NCBI GenBank assembly: GCA_022457155.1
Contig: JAJGOT010000047.1
Span: 1,446,001-1,510,000, forward strand
Source of the DNA: Cladopsammia gracilis
Lineage: Eukaryota; Cnidaria; Anthozoa; Scleractinia; Dendrophylliidae
Direction: 5' to 3'
DNA: 64,000 nt
The notes below the pieces were generated by a model. That model did no database searches. It saw only the letters and a list, made by a program, of their open reading frames with translations, and was not told where the DNA came from. A program made the translations under genes and the position numbers. Of this stretch, positions 59,201-64,000 are shown piece after piece; within the stretch, counting starts at the first letter, position 1; each line of letters opens with the position of its first letter.

Positions 59201-62200
59201 GCTTCAACCAAATCAAGCAGTTTCTCAAGCGACACCAGCGACTGGCGATGGACGAAACAGAAATCGCTATTGGGGAAGCAATTGGCAACATAACACCGGA
59301 GAACTCTGCGAGCTATTTCAGAAATTGCGGTTATCTTGTGTGAACAAAGTATTATTGTGCAAACACCATACCCGTCACTGCATATAGATAGACTTCCTCA
59401 TTGAACATCCAAGTATACGAGTACTGTATCACTTTATAGAAATAGAAAAACATGGACTTTCAAGCGGGCAATAAATCCCATAAATGCATTGTCATATTTA
59501 TAGCAACTTTGGGCTACACTAAGTAAGGAAAACATGAGCTAGTATTTCTCATTTCCAGCGGGGAAACGCATTTGTCGTGTCGCGTTCCCAATCGACAAAA
59601 AATGTCCAGGTAGCACTATAGACTTAATCCTAGGAGTGTATTTCAGTCAGCTGCATTTTTGGATAATTTCTCTGCACAGCTATATAAAGTGCACACGTGA
59701 GGTCAATAAAAGGTCACGAAGCTTTTTACACCATTTAGCCATAAATTCAAAACAAATATATTTCTTCATACTGCTTCCAGAACAAATGAACGTTAACATT
59801 TATTCCTTGATATCCATGTACATGCCTTGTGTTTACATCTGCTAACCCTAAGAAGTGGGTTCAGCGAAAAATATAGTCAAATGTAAATCAATGCAATGTC
59901 AACAAAAACAAACGCAACATGATCACGTACTACATGTAGTTCTGCTTCAAGGCCGGAATAAATATTGTTCAACATTACAAAACTACTGTCTCCTTTGACT
60001 GTGGTATTACTTGTGAAGATCAACTAAACAGCTTTGTCCATGTAAACATCGACATTTCGACTTCGGTATTGTTCAATCAACATAGGCAATCGCCAGTCCT
60101 CGCTCTCGGTAAAGTCCGGCACTTTTCCGCTCAGTGCTTTCTGAAGTATCATCAGGTCGCGATCTAAATGAACGCGATCACTGTACTTGATCAAATTGCA
60201 CACCTTCAACCTTGGTCTCATAACAGCAAAGAAAGAGCTAGCTGTTTTCCTCCGAGCTTCATCAAAGGCCTTGAGCTTGGACTCGGCTTCGTTATACGCG
60301 CTTTGTAATTTCTTGATTTCTTTCTGCAAGATTGTTATCTTCTCTTTCAGTTCAGGGTGTTTGTCTCTCAATGAACACTCTTCGTGCGATTGACACGGAA
60401 GAGAAACGCATTTCGCCTTTGTGTGTCCCGATTTATGGCAGTTCCCGCAAACCCGTGCTCGTACTGCCGAAAGTGGAGTTAGAGAATCATTCTTGCGACT
60501 GAGTTTCTGGAGTTCCTCTTGAGCACTAGACAACATCACCTTCTTTATTTCCATGTTCTCTTTCATCTCCGCTTTCACGTGATCTAGCGGAGACTGTCCG
60601 GATGATTTTGAGGAACAAGTGGCTTCTTCAAAGCTCTGTTCGAGAGAACGAGGGCCAAGCATTGCATTCCTTCGTGGGGTCGAACGATTTTCTCCCGGGT
60701 TTTCAATTTCTTGTCGAGTCTCGTCGCGTTTCCTTCTTTTCACCGAGTCTGACAGTTGCTGAACAGCAGGAGAGTCGAGCTCAGAGACTTTTAGCCGTAT
60801 CCTACCAACCAAACCTTCTACGGAAGATGCGCGAACAAACATTTCCTTGAAGTTTTCTTCGTCCTCGTCGTTCAAGTTTACAAAGTCACCATCTTCGTCC
60901 TCATATCGAATTCGTATCGCGCTGTATTTCAAACTATTGCATCGTTTTCGTATATCTTCAACCAGGTCACAGAATGAGTACTTTTTTACCACCCCATCTG
61001 ATATCTCTGCCTCTACATTAAATTTTACGAACTTTTCGGGCCCGTATTCGACTTTCACGTTGTATTTCATGTTCAATTCTCGAACTCTTCGGAGTGTGAG
61101 TCCTTTTAGAGGGCGGGAACAACTTGTCAAATGTCGCGACGGCTGGATTTTGATTGGCTTTAGAGAATGCGACTTCATTGTTAATCAATCAAAAAAGTGT
61201 CAAAAAAATGTCAAAAAAATGTCAAAAATCTTGTCTGGTGGACACGGTAGCGCGCCTCGCGCTGTAAGAACGGCTATTTGAATTTGGAACGGCTGAGCCG
61301 TTCTTTTCGCCTGGCTCAGCCGGGAATTTCGGCTTTGGAACGGCTTTGATTCAGACGCCGAACTTTTCATGAGCCGAACCTAATGCATAAATTATTATAA
61401 CGACTGGTGCGTGTTCTGACATCTTTGCCTGAAAATCGCTCACCTTTCTATTTGTTTCTCTTCAAACTGAATTAAGTTCGGCTAATTAAGTTCGACGTCT
61501 GAATCAACAGGCGTACTTTTGTTAATTTGGGTCGGTCCAAATTCGAATTAAGTTCGGCTCATGAAAAGTTCGGCGTCTGAACCGGGCCTCAGTATATCAC
61601 AAGTACCTTTTTTGAAGTTTATGTCAATCATACTGCCGACAAAGCGGAAAATAGAACTAAAATAATTTTGTTCAAGGAAAACAAATGTACCATAATAAAA
61701 TCCTTGTTTTTATGTGATAGTGAATCCGTGTACAAGCAATCCTTGTAAGAATGGAGGATCCTGCACAGTAACTGGAGAGGATAGCTACAGTTGTCAATGT
61801 ACTGAGGAGTTTGACGGACCAACGTGCGAAATAAGTAAGCCATCTTTGCATTGAATATGATATCCCAGCAATTTTGATGTGATCATTATTCAATTTAAAA
61901 ACGAAAAAAAAATTCACTTATTTAACACTTTCTTAAATAGGGATTCCATGTCCACCTGGAAAACAGACAGATGATGCACAAGGGCGCTGTTGTGTTTTTC
62001 CATTCACGTATGGAGGAGTGTCGTACGACTCTTGTACCACTGTCGGCAATGGGAATAGGCCATGGTGTTCATTTGATGCTGTTTACAAAGGACAATGGGC
62101 TAACTGTGGTAAATATATATTGTGATGGAAATTTATTGCAAGCCGAGCTTTAGAAAGTTCTTTATAGCTATGCGAGGTACAGTAGCATCGAGAGAAAATC

Positions 62201-62820
62201 AGTCAGGGAGAAAAGAAATCGAAAACATTAATTTAAAGGAAATGTTTATAAATAATTTCAGATTATTTTTATGTTAAGACATTTTTGTTTTTAGTTGTTA
62301 GTAAATGTCCACCTGGAAAAAAGACAGATGATGCACAAGGGCGTTGTTGTGTTTTTCCATTCACGTATGGAGGAGTGTCGTACGACTCTTGTACCACTGT
62401 CGCCAATGGGAATAGGCCATGGTGTTCATTTGATGCTGTTTACAAAGGACAATGGGCTAACTGTGGTAAATATATATTGTGATGGAAATTTATTGCAAGC
62501 TTTAGAAAGTTCTTTATAGCTATGCGAGGTACAGTAGCATCGAAAGAAAATGAGTCAAGGAGAAAAAAAAAATTGAAAACATTAATTTAAATGAAAAGGT
62601 TTATAAATAATTTCAGATTATTTTTATGTTAAGACATTTTTGTTTTTAGTTGTTAGTGAATGTCCACCTGGAAAAAAGACGGATGATGCACAAGGGCGCT
62701 GTTGTGTTTTTCCATTCACGTATGGAGGAGTGTCGTACGACTCTTGTACCACTGTCGGCAATGGGAATAGACCGTGGTGTTCATTTGATGCTGTTTACAA
62801 AGGACAATGGGCTAATTGCG
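56239..62820 (+). CDS. Secreted FN2/EGF multidomain protein (host gene, 5' part)
   Basis: Exons I can place are 56239-56299, 57018-57188, 57370-57540, 61721-61834, 61941-62108, 62295-62465 and 62650-62820. All introns are phase 1 with GT/AG borders, so any exon can be skipped without a frameshift. Exon 1 encodes a signal peptide (MKSTFMFVYTLLVC...LVSG). Five exons each encode one fibronectin type II domain with the four cysteines, FPFTYGG and RPWCS motifs. One exon encodes an EGF-like domain. The product is extracellular and FN2 domains usually bind collagen or gelatin, so a matrix protein or the 5' part of a larger secreted protein is likely. The gene continues past 62820, because no terminal exon is visible. 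The upstream TTTTCAG at 56223-56229 suggests a 5' untranslated exon before 56230. Confidence 0.75.
57018..57188 (+). CDS. FN2 exon 1
   Basis: 171 bp (57 codons) between TTTTTAG and GTAAAT, phase 1 to phase 1. Reads ECPPGKKTDDAQGRCC, then VFPFTYGGVSYDSC, then NRPWCSFDAVYKGQWANC, a complete FN2 fold pattern. Confidence 0.85.
57370..57540 (+). CDS. FN2 exon 2
   Basis: Same length and phase as FN2 exon 1 and nearly identical to it, including the flanking intron. The 352-bp offset shows a tandem duplication of exon plus intron. Confidence 0.85.
58025..58088. repeat. Left terminal inverted repeat with GACAT subrepeats
   Basis: Begins CAGCGCGAGGCGCGCTACC and continues GTGTCCACCAGACAAG, then TTTTTGACATTTT units. 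Matches the right end in reverse complement. The short direct repeats are likely transposase-binding sites (inference). Confidence 0.9.
58184..59344 (+). CDS. Paired-domain DD38E transposase (Tc1/IS630 superfamily)
   Basis: Cuts and pastes the element by DDE chemistry. The main open frame has no ATG at its start. Splicing an ATG exon at 58184-58199 (donor GTAAGT) to an acceptor TTTATTTCAG ending at 58300 gives an in-frame protein of about 352 residues starting MLHNIPNIQVRINQNGG; this start is inferred. Residues about 14-140 read as a full paired domain. INQNGGLYDNGR matches the N-terminal beta-hairpin. IRERILDL...VSHSYVNKVV...YEQTNS is the PAI helix-turn-helix. A linker KPKIDTP is followed by a RED-like second helix-turn-helix (ASEIQERLLLDGI...INRRLRQDL). 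The DDE domain has D in HFFDESS, D in VVMDNCGFHH and E in SPHLNSCEYCF, with 38 residues between the second D and E (DD38E). All catalytic residues are present and there are no internal stops. Confidence 0.88.
59345..60023. other. Intergenic spacer between convergent transposon genes
   Basis: No gene. Contains AATAAA at 59470 for the transposase and TTTATT at 59799-59804 as the minus-strand poly(A) signal for the PB1 gene. Confidence 0.6.
60024..61178 (-). CDS. PB1 domain and CCHC zinc-knuckle protein, transposon accessory gene
   Basis: A 384-codon intact frame on the minus strand, with its ATG only about 20 bp inside the right terminal repeat. Residues about 37-131 form a PB1 domain, a ubiquitin-like fold that dimerises head to tail. 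The acidic OPCA motif is clear at about 91-112 (YEDEDGDFVNLNDEDEENF). Next come a basic KRRKR stretch (about 148-152, possible nuclear signal) and a low-complexity linker. A CCHC knuckle follows, C244-x2-C247-x4-H252-x4-C257 (CGNCHKSGHTKAKC), then a coiled coil (about 275-312) and a conserved-looking C-terminus (DFTESEDWRLPMLIEQY). PB1 proteins oligomerise and CCHC knuckles bind nucleic acid. A role in assembling transposase on the ends is inference. A second in-frame Met sits at residue 37, just at the PB1 start. Confidence 0.85.
   Translation of the reverse strand: MKSHSLKPIKIQPSRHLTSCSRPLKGLTLRRVRELNMKYNVKVEYGPEKFVKFNVEAEISDGVVKKYSFCDLVEDIRKRCNSLKYSAIRIRYEDEDGDFVNLNDEDEENFKEMFVRASSVEGLVGRIRLKVSELDSPAVQQLSDSVKRRKRDETRQEIENPGENRSTPRRNAMLGPRSLEQSFEEATCSSKSSGQSPLDHVKAEMKENMEIKKVMLSSAQEELQKLSRKNDSLTPLSAVRARVCGNCHKSGHTKAKCVSLPCQSHEECSLRDKHPELKEKITILQKEIKKLQSAYNEAESKLKAFDEARRKTASSFFAVMRPRLKVCNLIKYSDRVHLDRDLMILQKALSGKVPDFTESEDWRLPMLIEQYRSRNVDVYMDKAV
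61195..61264. repeat. Right terminal inverted repeat with GTCAAA subrepeats
   Basis: Tandem ATGTCAAAAA units precede CTTGTCTGGTGGACACGG and the end CGCGCCTCGCGCTG, the complement of the left terminus. Confidence 0.9.
61721..61834 (+). CDS. EGF-like exon
   Basis: 114 bp (38 codons), phase 1 to phase 1. Reads NPCTSNPCKNGGSC, then SYSCQC, then FDGPTCE, with six cysteines in EGF spacing. Acceptor TGTGATAG, donor GTAAGC. Confidence 0.85.
61941..62108 (+). CDS. FN2 exon 3
   Basis: 168 bp, one codon shorter than the others at its 5' end (RIPCPPGKQ), otherwise the same FN2 domain. Phase 1 to phase 1. Confidence 0.85.
62295..62465 (+). CDS. FN2 exon 4
   Basis: 171 bp, nearly identical to FN2 exons 1, 2 and 5. 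The 354-bp offset from FN2 exon 3 and conserved intron sequence show tandem duplication. Confidence 0.85.
62650..62820 (+). CDS. FN2 exon 5
   Basis: 171 bp, 355 bp after FN2 exon 4. The donor context changes to GTAAGAAAAAG, unlike the GTAAATATAT of the other copies, so this is the last unit of the tandem array. Confidence 0.85.
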
Positions 62821-62880
62821 GTAAGAAAAAGTGTAATAGAAAAACGGTCAACGAGAAAAACTCGAAAACATTAATTTGAA

Positions 62881-63082
62881 GGAAATGACGTAAAAAGATG
62901 TTCTGAAAACATTATCAAATTGTAAGACGATCTATTACAGTGTTTAGATAACTATCGTTGTAGTTCTGCAAGGAATACCTTAAAGATAAATATCGGAAAT
63001 GTTAAAGGAATGAATTAATCACGCTAGAATATATTTACTGTATTTATCAGTTTACATCAAGAAGAAACTGTTTTCTGAGTCT
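62881..63082. other. Intron continuation, no feature seen
   Basis: No exon-like open stretch with splice signals is recognisable. Confidence 0.4.
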
Positions 63083-63285
63083 AATAGGCCATTTCCGAGT
63101 TGCCTTTAGCCTCTCTATCAAAGCGAGGCTAGGTGCGAAACCTTTCATATGAAAATGAGTTTTCATTCACATGCAAATAAAACCTATTTGTATGTGAATG
63201 AAAACTCATTTTCATATGAAAGGTTTCGCACCTAGCCTCGCTTTGATAGAGAGGCTAATTAAAGGCAACTCGGAAATGGCCTATT
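63083..63285. mobile_element. Near-perfect hairpin MITE
   Basis: Arms of about 90 bp start AATAGGCCATTTCCGAGTTG and end with the complement, around a spacer near 63178. No coding capacity. Confidence 0.85.
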
Positions 63286-64000
63286 CGATTACTCTGTAAC
63301 TTAATGTAACTCAAATCGACGACAGGATGTTCTTTTTAACCACTGACCACTATCCACAAAATTAATCATGCCTCTAAAGAGGTTTGAGAAAATACAAATA
63401 GTAAAGCATTTAGGATGATTCTTTAGTGTTACCGACTGCGCATCACTATCGCGCATAATGTCTTGAGAAGCAAGAAGTTTGAAGCTAAGTTTGCCAAATA
63501 AATAGGTGGTCGTTTTTTATCCTAAACTGAACAGGCATATCTCTTTTACTTCATGATATTTGTGTAAAAATCGGCCTCTTTAATTTAAATTGAAAGAATT
63601 TTGACTTAAGTAATGGTCCTAGTAAGAAGTAGGCAACCTAACGGCAGGGAATGCAGAAAGGTGTTAATTGTGATATTGTTGAAACGGTCCACCTCATTGG
63701 GTAAAACGTGAAAATCTACCATGACTTAACCAGGTAGTGCATTTATTTCTCTCTCGTTTACTGATTGATTCCGTTTTAGTGAAAACTCTTCTGAGTTTTA
63801 ATGCAAGCAAAATTCTATGTGGGAAACATGTAAAATTAGAAGCCTTTCTTGGCCATTGTTTTGGAGTTTCACGATTGGATGAAATCTTGTAGCTCAAAAG
63901 AAACATCACTTTAAAATAAAGTTCCCGTACATTTTATTTAAAAAACATGTTTTCTAGAGGTTGATGCATTCTCAGGAAAGAAACCTAAACGATCTTATGT
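63286..64000. other. No gene recognised to window end
   Basis: Presumably still an intron of the FN2/EGF gene. No exon could be supported. Confidence 0.4.

Larger units (their letters stand above)
58025..61264. mobile_element. Two-gene Tc1/IS630-type transposon with paired-domain transposase
   Basis: A TA duplication (58023-58024 and 61265-61266) flanks terminal inverted repeats CAGCGCGAGGCGCGCTACC that extend about 60 bp with almost no mismatch. The inner part of each repeat is a tandem array of TTTTTTGACAT units, three to four on the left and three on the right. Length 3,240 bp. Inside are two convergent intact genes: the transposase (plus strand, 58184-59344) and a PB1/CCHC protein (minus strand, 60024-61178). 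Each promoter side abuts one terminus, and the two 3' ends face each other across about 0.68 kb with AATAAA signals at 59470 (plus) and 59799-59804 (minus strand). Intact ends and frames suggest a young, perhaps active, copy. Confidence 0.88.
57939..61588. mobile_element. Outer element with 37-bp inverted repeats, host of the nested transposon
   Basis: Perfect inverted repeats of about 37 bp start GGCCCGGTTCAGACGCC, flanked by TCA (57936-57938 and 61589-61591). Additional internal copies of ATTCAGACGCCGAACTTTTC occur near 58000 (inverted) and at 61349-61375. Without the inner transposon it would be about 410 bp. A 3-bp TNA-type duplication is compatible with PIF/Harbinger; it has no gene of its own. 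Inserted in the intron between FN2 exon 2 and the EGF exon. Confidence 0.75.

Overview
This is a window of animal nuclear DNA, AT-rich and densely packed with transposons. The extracellular FN2/EGF gene with phase-1 exons, the Penelope-like retroelement, and the many fold-back elements with TA, TTA, TTAA, 8-bp or 9-bp target duplications suggest an invertebrate metazoan. An anthozoan cnidarian such as a stony coral is my best guess, but it rests on overall texture and not on a diagnostic gene. There is no bacterial gene organisation and no CRISPR array.

Layout. 1-2065: two head-to-head fragments of a Penelope-like reverse transcriptase. 4267-17130: a three-member cluster of an unrecognised protein family with a Cys/His motif and a C-terminal glycine zipper. 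Copy B (12029-13099) is intact. Copies A (5132-6265) and C (15983-17129) lie in about 2-kb near-identical duplicated blocks and share an in-frame double stop. All three have a related roughly 270-bp palindromic element upstream, and a relic of a fourth copy sits at 28890-29021. 6600-11500 and 14900-32000 are mostly dispersed repeats and fold-back elements, including a 2.9-kb palindrome with 1.2-kb arms (29024-31922) and a Mutator-like element with a 9-bp target duplication (24795-25858). 33281-37262, 38129-39261 and 39553-48591 are large inverted-repeat elements; the last is a 9-kb nest of insertions within insertions. 49890-56130 holds dispersed repeats, a hAT-type and a PIF/Harbinger-type element, and short relics of transposon genes. 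56239-62820 is the best host gene: a signal-peptide exon, two FN2 exons, an EGF exon and three more FN2 exons, all phase 1.

The most interesting object is inside an intron of that host gene. A 3,240-bp transposon (58025-61264; TA target duplication, near-perfect terminal inverted repeats of about 60 bp) is nested in a smaller element (57939-61588). It carries two intact convergent genes. One is a Tc1/IS630-type transposase (DD38E spacing) whose N-terminus reads as a complete Pax-type paired domain, with both PAI and RED subdomains. The other, on the opposite strand, encodes a 384-residue protein with a PB1 domain, a CCHC zinc knuckle and a coiled coil. The pairing of a paired-domain transposase with a PB1/CCHC partner is the leading candidate for an undescribed system. 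The sequence shows the architecture; the proposed cooperation between the two proteins is inference.
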